Notes under the pieces: generated by a model
What the model was told of the DNA's origin: nothing
Seen by the model: only the letters and a program-made list of their open reading frames with translations
Databases searched by the model: none
Part shown: positions 36,761 through 46,095 of the stretch, in pieces
Position numbering within the stretch: the first letter of the stretch is position 1
Layout: each line of letters opens with the position of its first letter
Translations under genes and position numbers: made by a program
DNA from: Planctomycetota bacterium
GTDB lineage: Bacteria > Planctomycetota > UBA11346
Assembly: GCA_014193115.1 (NCBI GenBank)
Contig: BJHQ01000001.1
Location: 248,001-312,000 of the forward strand
Direction: 5' to 3'
DNA: 64,000 nt

Positions 36761-37892
36761 CGTCGGCCTCGCGCTGGTTCTTGCGGTTATCGGTCCACCC
36801 AATCCGATCATCGCCGGACGCTACGGTTCCGGTGGTGAAAGCGTCGGTCTGGTACACTCCATCAGGCCCGGGTCCCCAGCGGAAAACGCCATCGGCTCCG
36901 GCCGATTCGACGTTGATATTGCCTTTGCTGGTCGCCGACATGAGTAATTCGTTCCCCCAGGAATCGTACACCGCAAGCCCGAACAAACGATAACGCTTCC
37001 ACACGGTTCCGATCTTTGCCATGCCGGGAGTCCACGAACCGCCTTGCCAGCCCAGATCCAGGTCGGCATCGGGAATCCCACCGACACTCCACACCCGATC
37101 GAAGGCTGAAGCGAACGTCACCGGTGCATCTGCTGGCGGTTCCTTGAGCAGGCCCATGCGCTGCAACTCGGCGAACTCCTCGCCCAGGGCATAGACCATG
37201 AAGTCCTTGGCCGTCTGGCGATACGTCTTGGTCCCCAATCCGATGTTCCCCGGATCAAGGTAAGGCAGCGCAGGTTTGACCCTGAACAGCCGGTCAGGAA
37301 AATTCGCCATGATCGGTGACTTGAGCAATCCGGCGCTCTCGAAGAGCGGATTGACGCCTAAATCGGGCAGACTGCGAAAATCAGTGATCAATCCCCAGCC
37401 CGGACCGAGCGCCCGCATCCGGTCGCGCCGGCAACCGAAGAACAGCGGAATGTCTCCAGCGGCGACCATCCCGGCGAACCGGTCATCGCCGCGCACCGTG
37501 CGTGGAATCTGACTGGGTAGCCATTCCGGCGTTTTGACCTTTAGGGCCAAGTCATCGGTGAAGCTCCAATCCGGCAGGGATCCGAAATCACCCCGGGCTG
37601 CATTGCCGCGATAAAAAATCGGGCGCGGAGCGGCCGAAGCTGCAAATGGATGTTCGACCGGCTCCGGTCCGGCACCGCGTTCGTCTCTGACCCGTGAAAA
37701 GGCGCGCTCAACCAGGCGAATGCAGGTGTCCGTCTTGGTCACCCGGCCGGCGGTGCGCATGATTCCGAGTGAAGACAGCAACAGACCAGCCAGGATACCG
37801 ATGATCACGATGACCACCAGCATTTCGATCAGGGTGAATGCCGCCTGCCGGCCGTACCAGGATGGTCGATTTTTTCGCCGATTCGTTACCAT
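36750..37892 (-). CDS. type II pseudopilin-like protein, 380 residues
   Basis: Sixth gene of the operon. The basic leader MVTNRRKNRPSWYGRQAA ends at A18|F19, followed by FTLIEMLVVIVIIGILAGLL with Glu at +5; note Ala rather than Gly before the cut. Residues 45-340 are a globular domain with no recognised family. The C terminus again has GspG-like features: LAVYDSWGNELLMSAT, then SAGADGVFRWGPGPDGVY, an Asp/Gly-rich stretch suited to calcium binding. It overlaps both neighbours (7 and 11 bases). Confidence 0.88.
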   Translation of the reverse strand: MVTNRRKNRPSWYGRQAAFTLIEMLVVIVIIGILAGLLLSSLGIMRTAGRVTKTDTCIRLVERAFSRVRDERGAGPEPVEHPFAASAAPRPIFYRGNAARGDFGSLPDWSFTDDLALKVKTPEWLPSQIPRTVRGDDRFAGMVAAGDIPLFFGCRRDRMRALGPGWGLITDFRSLPDLGVNPLFESAGLLKSPIMANFPDRLFRVKPALPYLDPGNIGLGTKTYRQTAKDFMVYALGEEFAELQRMGLLKEPPADAPVTFASAFDRVWSVGGIPDADLDLGWQGGSWTPGMAKIGTVWKRYRLFGLAVYDSWGNELLMSATSKGNINVESAGADGVFRWGPGPDGVYQTDAFTTGTVASGDDRIGWTDNRKNQREADDAQ

Positions 37893-39181
37893 TGCGGTGG
37901 TTCTTTTTCCAGTTTCTGCACCCAGGAAAAGGATCCGAACGGCGCTTTCACTCCGGCCGTATTGATCCGCGTGGTATGGATGTCGCTGCCATGATCATAG
38001 ACGTAAACCGTCTTATGGTCCCACTGTACGTTCCAATGGTAGATGCCGAACGGGTGGCTCCATTGCGGATCGAAATTGTCGCGCAGTTCTTCTTTGTTGA
38101 AATTGCCACCGATCTGCGGCGACCATTGCACCCGATACCATGAGATGACCTCCGATTGCCTGATCTGGCCAAAGGTTTGAGCATCAGCGAACCATCCGGG
38201 AAGGGCCGTGTTCGCTTCGCTATAATCTTTGAACCCGCGGGTTCCGCCGGCTCCGCAGGTGATGACGAAGGTGCCATTGCCAACTTCGGGGGCGATGTCG
38301 TATGGCGTGGTGCCATCGGCGTACTTATCAAGCGGATTGACGATCAATCCATCGTGCTGCGATGACACTTCACGATAGATCCTGAACCAGGCCAGGCCCA
38401 AGTACTCAGGCAAAAGCGTTGTATCGCCAGCGACATACGAAACCTGATCCGTGGCGATGGGGGTGATCCCGATTCCACCAGGATTGGTCTTGAAAACCGC
38501 GTCGCCGTAAGGGATCCAACTGGGAACAATGGGGGAGCCCATAGTCATGGCTTCACGTGATGTCCTTCCTGCTGCCTGACCTAGTGGAATGGTCTCGGTA
38601 TTCATCAACGGCTGCATCACCCAGTCGGCATAGCCGGTGGGCTTGGTCGGATCGAAAATGGACACGCCATCGGCCCGCTGTCCGATCTGATTGATGACCG
38701 GACATGCCATCCGCTGCGAAACAGCGAATGGAGCACGGCGACACGGAGCTAGATCGGCGCGCATGGTCGAGCCAGGAGCTGGCCAGGTTCCCGCTGTGAA
38801 CACCGGCGGATAAACATTGGACACCGACTTAATTCGGCGCGGCCCATCGACCAGATCCAGATTCCGATAGGCCGATCCGTCTGGACGGGTGACGCTCGGA
38901 TCAAATCGAGGATCGATCCAGCCCAGGGTCTCTTCTCCCCATCCAAGCCGACCTGATTCCTGCAAATACAGCAAGGCACTGGACAGGACGATCCGGTGCT
39001 GCGCCATGCGCAATGCCTGGGAAGCCCGACCGGCATCGTCCCGGGTCAGTGATAAGACCATCAAAAAGGTCAGAGCGATCAGTGCAGTGATGCCTGCGAC
39101 GATGACCAGCACGCTTCCGGAAACCGGACGGATCGGTCGATGCAACAGCGCATCAGACAACGAACATCTGGGAAATGGCAT
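37886..39181 (-). CDS. PilX/GspK-like pseudopilin-type membrane protein
   Basis: Fifth gene of the operon, 431 residues. After a 22-residue leader comes a single hydrophobic helix GSVLVIVAGITALIALTFLM without the Phe-Thr-Leu-Ile-Glu signature; the pattern G|S-V-L-V-I-V is like PilX and GspK minor pseudopilins, which also lack the +5 Glu. A helical stalk follows (ASQALRMAQHRIVLSSALLY), then a large domain with many Trp and Tyr residues. It starts one base after the stop of the 577-residue pseudopilin gene and overlaps the next by seven bases. Assignment to GspK itself is uncertain because the domain is not recognisable by eye. Confidence 0.75.
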   Translation of the reverse strand: MPFPRCSLSDALLHRPIRPVSGSVLVIVAGITALIALTFLMVLSLTRDDAGRASQALRMAQHRIVLSSALLYLQESGRLGWGEETLGWIDPRFDPSVTRPDGSAYRNLDLVDGPRRIKSVSNVYPPVFTAGTWPAPGSTMRADLAPCRRAPFAVSQRMACPVINQIGQRADGVSIFDPTKPTGYADWVMQPLMNTETIPLGQAAGRTSREAMTMGSPIVPSWIPYGDAVFKTNPGGIGITPIATDQVSYVAGDTTLLPEYLGLAWFRIYREVSSQHDGLIVNPLDKYADGTTPYDIAPEVGNGTFVITCGAGGTRGFKDYSEANTALPGWFADAQTFGQIRQSEVISWYRVQWSPQIGGNFNKEELRDNFDPQWSHPFGIYHWNVQWDHKTVYVYDHGSDIHTTRINTAGVKAPFGSFSWVQKLEKEPPQW

Positions 39182-40915
39182 CTATTGGTCTCCCACGATG
39201 GTGGAACGTTGCCCCCACAAACGACGTGCTCCACGGAAATCTGTGCCCGAGGCCGAAAAGGAGAGTCGCAGCACCGATTCGCCATTGCCTTCGGTTAGAT
39301 CGATCTGGAAGGTAGCCCGATCGGCGCGCTTGTAGCGATAGCGGAACAAACGCATCATTGCGCCTTGCTGGCCAACTGGAAGCGGATCGATGCCATCGAC
39401 GGAGGCCGCATCGGGCACCAAGGGCCGTTCAATCTGGTAGCGCTCGCGGATGATCTTTCCCTCATAGCCTGAGGCCCGAATGGCCACATCCTGGCTCATG
39501 GCTGCGTCGTCTGCATAGGAGGATACATTGGCCCCGCCGATCGCCCGCCACGGCATCGCCAGGACGTCGTCAATCTTCCACCAGTCAAATTTGGTCATAT
39601 CGGCCGGATCTCGCGAGGTCCTTGCCGGAAAGATTTGGGCGATCGGGCGATACAGACCGGATACTACACTGTCGGCGTCACGGGCCAGCACTCCGTAATC
39701 ACCATCGAACAGGCCGGATTTCAATCCGTCGTTTCCGATCGAACTGATTCCACCATAGTCGCGGGGAATTCCAGGCAGAATCCCGAACATATTGGTACGA
39801 AACAGCGCTTTCTCTGGCCCGACGGGATCGGCGAACATCTGGCCTGGAAGGCGTAGGCGATCGGGAGTGCGATTGATGTCATTGTCGACGCTGACACTTG
39901 CCAGACGCAGGGTCGTTGGCAGGTTCGTAGCAGTCAAAGGCGCGGCGGGGTTTGCCGCGCCATACGGCACTGGGCGGGTCAGCGACCAGGGAACCTCACC
40001 TTTGTCATAATGATTCGTCTGATCGCCAACGTACCAACCGGTATTTGGATTGGCGACAAGATCGCCTTTGTTGGTGTTATCCCAATCGGCGAGATTGGTC
40101 CCGTCAACTGACAGATGGTCTGGTGGCCGCAGTGCCATCAGCGAGGTTCCCGCCGGCAAGTAGTGCGACAACCCGAATGGTCCAAGTTTTCGATACATCC
40201 GCCAGACCTGCATAGGACGGAGGCCGGCGGTCCGATTCAAGTGTTCATTTGCAGTGACCAGTGCACCCCCTTCATAGAACGGTGTGCTGAGCAAAAGATC
40301 ATCACACCGATTTTGCAATTCGCCTAACAACGTCCCCTCATGGTTTAACATACCAAGGTGCGAGAAAGCCGCAATATCGCCAAGCAGGTTCCAGGGCTGT
40401 GTGCCATCGGTCTCGATGCCGAAAAGATTCGAAGACGCAGCGTGCGTGTACAGCACATTGGCAGGTTTTGGCGGCCAGAAGGTGGTGTAATACAGATAAT
40501 ACCGCCTGCTGTTGAGGTTTTGGCAAGCGTCTCCGCGGTACCAAGCACAGGGATCCTGGGGCAGGACGAGATCTGGCAGCTCGACCCATTTGCGATTGGC
40601 TGACCAAGCAGGATCGAAGGCATCAAGGGCCAAGAAGGGACGGAAGCTGGGCTGCAGGGATGAACTGGCGTCAGCCATGTACCGGCGAGCATAAGGCCAA
40701 TCTGGGTTGGCGTGTTCATTCCAGACATCGGCTTCGTCATAGGCACGGCGCAACGCCGCTTGCAGCAGATCGTTTTGTGATGACATGCGCTGGATGGCCG
40801 ACAGGGCGCTGCTGATCGCCCGGAATGCCGCCGTCAGACAGACGATGATCAACATCGCCAGTCCGACGGCGACCAAGATTTCGATCAAGGTGAAGGCGCG
40901 GCGGTGCATGGTCAT
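39182..40915 (-). CDS. type II pseudopilin-like protein, 577 residues
   Basis: Fourth gene of the operon. The leader is very short: MTMHRRA|FTLIEILVAVGL, with Ala before the cut and Glu at +5. The helix continues ISSALSAIQRMSSQNDLLQA, then a ~500-residue domain with many aromatic residues and no recognised family. By position and leader it could be the GspJ-type member. The start overlaps the stop of the 1489-residue gene by four bases (ATGA). Codon usage is less GC-rich than in the flanking regions. Confidence 0.85.
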   Translation of the reverse strand: MTMHRRAFTLIEILVAVGLAMLIIVCLTAAFRAISSALSAIQRMSSQNDLLQAALRRAYDEADVWNEHANPDWPYARRYMADASSSLQPSFRPFLALDAFDPAWSANRKWVELPDLVLPQDPCAWYRGDACQNLNSRRYYLYYTTFWPPKPANVLYTHAASSNLFGIETDGTQPWNLLGDIAAFSHLGMLNHEGTLLGELQNRCDDLLLSTPFYEGGALVTANEHLNRTAGLRPMQVWRMYRKLGPFGLSHYLPAGTSLMALRPPDHLSVDGTNLADWDNTNKGDLVANPNTGWYVGDQTNHYDKGEVPWSLTRPVPYGAANPAAPLTATNLPTTLRLASVSVDNDINRTPDRLRLPGQMFADPVGPEKALFRTNMFGILPGIPRDYGGISSIGNDGLKSGLFDGDYGVLARDADSVVSGLYRPIAQIFPARTSRDPADMTKFDWWKIDDVLAMPWRAIGGANVSSYADDAAMSQDVAIRASGYEGKIIRERYQIERPLVPDAASVDGIDPLPVGQQGAMMRLFRYRYKRADRATFQIDLTEGNGESVLRLSFSASGTDFRGARRLWGQRSTIVGDQ

Positions 40916-43900
40916 CGGCCCAAGGTTGTCCAGGCGACAGGATCATAGAAGACGACACGGCCGACCTCGACCGCACGCATCCGCTGGGTCGCCGGGACAG
41001 GTCCACGGTCGAAGACTCCATTGCCATTGCGATCGGCCCCGAACAGGCCGAGTGCTTGGGGTGGATACATGCGATGTTCGACATTAAATCCTGCGCTGAC
41101 ATCTTTCAGATAGACCACCCCAGGATAGTCATTATCCACGCGGTGGACAATGCCATTCAGGGGAACGTCGTTGGTCTTGTTCCGGTTCGGCGGTCGGTAC
41201 ACCGTGCCATCACGGCGTGGGGTCATCCAACACAGCGCGCGCTCTGGATTGCCGATAACGGATGCGAAACCGTCATTTAGTGCGCCGGTGAACTCACCGC
41301 CTTCCAAACCGAACAAAGATCCGTACCAATGAACATTTCCTGGCGATGTTTGTAGATTGACCACCTGGGGATCACCAGGACCAGCAGCGGAATATCGACC
41401 TATTCTTGGAAAATACATGGAAGTCAAAATCGGCGGAACGCGTGATGCGTCGATTGGCGCGCTTTGCGCCGATTCGGCATCTTCGTATTGCTGCCAATCC
41501 ACCGCCCAAAAGGTCATGACCCGGGTGCGATGCGATGGATCAAATGATCTACCGAGCACGGTCTGATGGCGTGGTGTGTCAGCGGTCGCTTTGACCGTCA
41601 TTTGGCTGAAGGCTTCTTGACGCAGGTATGGATTTAACGGACTGTTCGGACCACTGTTGTTTCCGAAATAGCCAAAATAGGAATATTGGTACACCGCAGC
41701 AGTTGTGGCGCTGGTATAAGGTCGCAATTCGTTGAGCGGCGTTCGAGCATCGGTGTCGGTCATGATCGTGGACAATCCCAAAGTCGGACCTTGCAATTTG
41801 GGCATGAGCACGTTCGGGGCGGTGGCATAGGGACTTAACGGTGGCGAATAGTTTGACGACGGGAAATGGAATCCGCAGGAACCGACGAAATTATTGGCAT
41901 CCTCGCTATGTAGTCCATATGGTGTGTTACTTGCCGAAGGCGGATTTGCTGGGTTCACTCTGGCCTGATACAATGGCGAAGCCGGATCGTCGATGACGAT
42001 AGCATTGGCCAGATTCTGTTTCCATCCGGAAGAAACCACAGGGGAAGGAGGTGATGCAGGTGCTACATAATTGTATTGGTAATACTCATATTGTTGCCAA
42101 ACATTCCAGGTGCCAAATGGCCGATCCCTGCGCTTGGTCTGGACGAATCCCTGGGGATGTCCGCAAATTTGGAAAAAATCCCAAAAGTTGGTCGGACCGG
42201 TGCCATAGGTTCTATTGGGAACCGTTGGGGCTCCCGATGCCGCTCTATAGGGATCGAAGCAGTACAAAGGTTGATGGACGGCCAACTGGATGTTGAGTGG
42301 TTTGGGTACTATGCAATCGTGGGGTCGCGCGGCTGTATAGGCATAAGTCCAGCGCAGGCAGTTTTCCAATGCGATGCGGGCCATCCGCGTATCGCTCGCA
42401 GGATCGTTGGGTGAAAGGGATTTTGCCGCCATTCCGGCCGGATCGGTATCGCCGGTCATCGGCGCTCCTCCATTGGCGGCGGGATCAATGATGCAACGAT
42501 AGATGAAAGCGCCGGAAGCGGAGCCAACATACGACCACAACACTTCCCGATCTGCAATGCTGGTTCCGCTGCCGTCTGGCCCGGTTCCTACTGGAATCGC
42601 CGATAACGGATTTGGCTTGCTTGCATCGTACGCGGCTTTACCCGATCTGACGCATTCGTAAATTTTTCCATGATTTTTCACACGTTCCATCAGCGCATAG
42701 GTCTTATCGATGTTCGCTGGTATTGTTGGTGGGTTGGCCGGAGTCGATCCGGACCATGCTGGTGGATCGGTCTTTTGTTTGCAGAACCAATGATAGCGAA
42801 GTTTTGATGTGCGTCGTCCGGCCCAGTCGAAGACCCCGCGATCGGCAAATGGCGGTGGATTTGTGCTCACTATTCCGCCTGGTGCTTTTCGGAAATATCC
42901 GATGCCACATTTCTGTTGAACTCGGTCGGTGAGCGCATGCTGAGTGGTAGCGGCAATGGGAATAGATTGAAGCAACGGTTGATCACGTGGTGCATTTACG
43001 TTCGGCGGCAGATTCATGAATGCGCGCTTCAGGAACCCCAAGGTGCTGGTGGACTCAACATCGGTTGCTTCGGTGACCGGTAGTGGGATGAGGGGTGAAA
43101 AAAGCGATCCGTCTTGAAAAAAAGTTCCACCTTTGGGGAATCGATTATTGCCGATATATCCTTGGACGGAAAAGTCGGTTTGTTCAAGAAATGGATTCAG
43201 ATGCCAGCAGAGCCAGCGTTTGCTGTCGCGACGAGGGCTTTCGTATCCCAGAAGATTACCAGTGGGACCGACGTAAGATTGATTGAGCCGTGTGCACAGC
43301 TCTACCCACAAAGGCAGTTTTGTATCATTTTCTGCCAGTGGCGGCATCATCACATCCTTTTCCCACCAATTTTGGATATCCCAGCAATTCTCATCGTATG
43401 GGCGATGTGGATACACCGTCTTACTGGGCGCAACAACCGTGTCGTCGCCCGCCTCCGAGGTATTATTGTCATTGATGAAAGGAGGTCGATACCCGGTCAC
43501 GATCCGCGCCGCATGGGCTATGGCGTTCAGTGCATAGATCTGTGTGGGATGGATTTTATCGCCCGGTGGTACCGGTAGAATAGACAGCAGTGGATTTTCA
43601 GCATCGGGTAAATTCCCCGCAAGGTCAGCAATATTAGGATCTGGAGGAAGTTCAGGGGCGATGAGGGTATCGCTTCCGGTCGGTGACCAAATCGCCCCGT
43701 CAATGGTGGCGATCCCGCTCAGCTTTCGGGCTGGCATCGACGTGATGTCAACCGGATTGAACCGCATCGGTTGGTCGCGATCATAAAATGTCGAAACGTT
43801 TTCAGCGGGAGGAAACAAAGGCTTAACCCGGGCCCAGAGCATCATTGCTGCGGTACGGTACATGATCCGGCGTTGCAATCCAGGAATGCCGAAACGCAAT

Positions 43901-45381
43901 TGCGCGTCACGGTCTCCGATCTGGTACAGGCTTGCCTGTCCCGAACCTTTCATGCCATGGTCGCCGCGCCAGCATTCGCTATCCTCCTCAAGGATGTCAG
44001 AGCCCCGCAGGCCTGAAATACCCAGTCCAATTGGTGGTGAGGGTGGGACAACGTTTGAAGTGCTTTGGGCGATTGAAGGTGTGGTCCAGTTCACCTTCGT
44101 AAAAGGCGTTGGGTTTCCATTGGGATCTGGCGGTCCATCGAGGTAAAACCAGGCAGGTGCCCCGACTGGCGGAGGGTTGTTGACCCAGATGACGTTGGTT
44201 GGATCTGGGTTCGCGAATCCTTTCTGGATATTTGGATCGGCCCAGTTGGTATTCAGATTGGCTGGGCCGAATCGACGCGTTTGCACGACGATCCGTTCCC
44301 AGTGGAACCGACGCATCCGTTCCCACTCATAATAGCCAGTGAGCCAAGGGGACGACCCCGATTTATTCGCTCCAACATCGAGGCGTGGCGATTGTTCGAA
44401 CGCTTCGCGTGCCTCGGCGTAGGCGAACCAAATCCAGTTGCAGGTCATCGGACCGTCGCCACCTCGTTTGCTCTGTCTCAAGGAAATCGTTGGAAAATAG
44501 AATCCGTCAGATGCTTCCTTGACAAGAATTACATACGCCGATCTTTCTGCTGGTGGAAGCCAGATTTTTGGCTTTCCGCCAGTGCCATCAGCAAAGCTGC
44601 CGTCAGGCATCCGGGCGAATGGTTCACAGATAATGGCAACTCTCGGATCAGCAGTGCTGTAGCTAGGCAGGTCATGACGGGTATCGCCAGCGTTCGTATA
44701 TTCAGTCGGTGGACACGGATAGAGCCGTCGTTGCGGTTCGATGAAGGGATGGTACGGGATAGCGTTCTGCTGCGGTGGGGTGATGACGCCCCACACCAGT
44801 TTGCTCATGTCCGATGTCACCGATCGCGAGGTTCCAGACATCCGGGCACGTTTGGCCGAGAACGCCTCTGCCGTCGGATCGGCGTACCACAGCGTTCCTC
44901 CGCCATCGACCAGTTTGCGGATGGTATCATCCGGCGAATCGAGCCGGCGGGCGATCTCGGGCGGCATTGGCAAATTCCCCGAGTCCGGGGTATTGATCAC
45001 GTTCTCCAGGTCTGGCGCATTGGCCTGGGAAAACACCCGGCGCTCGGTGATGGCACTGCCGGTGTAATTGACCAGATCGAGGTCGTGGATGGTATGTTTG
45101 TTGGTTGGGATCGAATTGTTTCCGAGAGCGGTCACCGCGTTCGGCATCACTGTCGTCGCTCGAGGTATTTCGTTGAAATCAAAGGTGTTCTTATGGAACC
45201 GCTCGATCAAATCGACGGCTTTGGCGGCGGCGTAGATCTTATAACGGTTGATCTCCTGGGTGCGCAGGGCTGCGGGTAAGAGCGCGAGGATGGACAGGAC
45301 CGCGATCGCGACGATGCCGAGGCTGATCGCGATCTCGATCAGGGTCATGGCCGACGTGACGTGGGTGCGAAGGTCACGCAT
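40912..45381 (-). CDS. giant pseudopilin-like protein, 1489 residues
   Basis: Third gene of the operon and its largest. A prepilin leader MRDLRTHVTSA is followed by MTLIEIAISLGIVAIAVLSI, Glu at +5, with an unusual Ala|Met at the predicted cut. After the helix (RYKIYAAAKAVDLIERFHKN) there are about 1430 residues of mixed sequence rich in Pro, Asn, Tyr and Trp, with no repeats long enough to see by eye and no known domain. Near the C terminus, GADRNGNGVFDRGP looks like a DxNxNGxxD calcium loop. The frame is open another 85 codons upstream, but ATG 45381 is placed just before the leader and one base from the previous stop. Base composition drops sharply through the body of the gene. Confidence 0.85.
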   Translation of the reverse strand: MRDLRTHVTSAMTLIEIAISLGIVAIAVLSILALLPAALRTQEINRYKIYAAAKAVDLIERFHKNTFDFNEIPRATTVMPNAVTALGNNSIPTNKHTIHDLDLVNYTGSAITERRVFSQANAPDLENVINTPDSGNLPMPPEIARRLDSPDDTIRKLVDGGGTLWYADPTAEAFSAKRARMSGTSRSVTSDMSKLVWGVITPPQQNAIPYHPFIEPQRRLYPCPPTEYTNAGDTRHDLPSYSTADPRVAIICEPFARMPDGSFADGTGGKPKIWLPPAERSAYVILVKEASDGFYFPTISLRQSKRGGDGPMTCNWIWFAYAEAREAFEQSPRLDVGANKSGSSPWLTGYYEWERMRRFHWERIVVQTRRFGPANLNTNWADPNIQKGFANPDPTNVIWVNNPPPVGAPAWFYLDGPPDPNGNPTPFTKVNWTTPSIAQSTSNVVPPSPPIGLGISGLRGSDILEEDSECWRGDHGMKGSGQASLYQIGDRDAQLRFGIPGLQRRIMYRTAAMMLWARVKPLFPPAENVSTFYDRDQPMRFNPVDITSMPARKLSGIATIDGAIWSPTGSDTLIAPELPPDPNIADLAGNLPDAENPLLSILPVPPGDKIHPTQIYALNAIAHAARIVTGYRPPFINDNNTSEAGDDTVVAPSKTVYPHRPYDENCWDIQNWWEKDVMMPPLAENDTKLPLWVELCTRLNQSYVGPTGNLLGYESPRRDSKRWLCWHLNPFLEQTDFSVQGYIGNNRFPKGGTFFQDGSLFSPLIPLPVTEATDVESTSTLGFLKRAFMNLPPNVNAPRDQPLLQSIPIAATTQHALTDRVQQKCGIGYFRKAPGGIVSTNPPPFADRGVFDWAGRRTSKLRYHWFCKQKTDPPAWSGSTPANPPTIPANIDKTYALMERVKNHGKIYECVRSGKAAYDASKPNPLSAIPVGTGPDGSGTSIADREVLWSYVGSASGAFIYRCIIDPAANGGAPMTGDTDPAGMAAKSLSPNDPASDTRMARIALENCLRWTYAYTAARPHDCIVPKPLNIQLAVHQPLYCFDPYRAASGAPTVPNRTYGTGPTNFWDFFQICGHPQGFVQTKRRDRPFGTWNVWQQYEYYQYNYVAPASPPSPVVSSGWKQNLANAIVIDDPASPLYQARVNPANPPSASNTPYGLHSEDANNFVGSCGFHFPSSNYSPPLSPYATAPNVLMPKLQGPTLGLSTIMTDTDARTPLNELRPYTSATTAAVYQYSYFGYFGNNSGPNSPLNPYLRQEAFSQMTVKATADTPRHQTVLGRSFDPSHRTRVMTFWAVDWQQYEDAESAQSAPIDASRVPPILTSMYFPRIGRYSAAGPGDPQVVNLQTSPGNVHWYGSLFGLEGGEFTGALNDGFASVIGNPERALCWMTPRRDGTVYRPPNRNKTNDVPLNGIVHRVDNDYPGVVYLKDVSAGFNVEHRMYPPQALGLFGADRNGNGVFDRGPVPATQRMRAVEVGRVVFYDPVAWTTLGR

Positions 45382-45382
45382 G

Positions 45383-46093
45383 TCAGGATCCTCCGATGGT
45401 TCTGCTGAAGGTATGTCCGCCGGTGGTGACGGTGATGGCGACCATCCGGGTGCCGTCGCGCACCACCAATCCCGGGCTGGCCGAGGTCCCGGCGGCGACG
45501 ATCGGGATGTTGACGCCGGTCTGGTCCCAGATCTTCTGGGTCGCCCATCCGGTCGGGTTGATGGTCTGGGCGCCATCGCGGAAAGACGTGCCGACGGCGG
45601 CATTGCGCCAGACCATGGTGCCGCCGCCGGCATCATAGGCCGCCAAGGTCAAACCAGTTTGATAGGCAAAGGCCCAGTGAAGCGTGGTCATGGCCAGGCG
45701 CTCGGGGGCCAATGTGGGATTGGCGGTTTCGACCACGACGCCCGCAGGCAGCTTGCGGACCATCGCGGTTTTGCCGTCGGCGCCGATGACCGGCGTGGCC
45801 GGTGCGCCGGCGGGGCCTTTGACCAGGGTTGCAGTCGTCACGCCGCCGGTGGTCTCAAGCGACACGCCATAGCAGCTCAGCAGATTGAAGGTGCCGGCGG
45901 CCGGGTCGTAGGGCGTTTGTTCTTGAGCCAGGCGCTGGGCTCGCCGGGAGACTTCGATGATCGCCGTCGCGGCCTGCTGCAGGCGCAGCCGTGCCTGGCT
46001 CGCAACCAGGGCGCCGGCCGACACCGCCGCCAGGCCGGCGATGATGCCCAGCACCACCATGAGTTCGATGAGGGTGAATCCGCGGAGGGGCAT
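45383..46093 (-). CDS. GspH-like pseudopilin, 236 residues
   Basis: Second gene of the operon. The leader MPLRG|FTLIELMVVLGIIAG is a textbook prepilin site (Gly before the cut, Glu at +5). The helix ASQARLRLQQAATAIIEVSR leads into a ~180-residue domain with strands such as GVSLETTGGVTTATLVKG and a terminal RMVAITVTTGGHTFSRT. Size and layout are those of GspH/minor pseudopilins. ATG 46093 lies two bases after the gspG-like stop; a GTG two codons earlier overlaps that stop and is an alternative. Confidence 0.88.
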   Translation of the reverse strand: MPLRGFTLIELMVVLGIIAGLAAVSAGALVASQARLRLQQAATAIIEVSRRAQRLAQEQTPYDPAAGTFNLLSCYGVSLETTGGVTTATLVKGPAGAPATPVIGADGKTAMVRKLPAGVVVETANPTLAPERLAMTTLHWAFAYQTGLTLAAYDAGGGTMVWRNAAVGTSFRDGAQTINPTGWATQKIWDQTGVNIPIVAAGTSASPGLVVRDGTRMVAITVTTGGHTFSRTIGGS

Positions 46094-46095
46094 GG

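Noticed and set aside
44281..45279. 332-codon frame on the plus strand
   Set aside because: It is a shadow of the giant pseudopilin gene on the other strand and has no motif.
45382..45636. Longer N terminus for the giant pseudopilin
   Set aside because: It would overlap the GspH-like gene entirely and place the prepilin leader internally, which would block processing.
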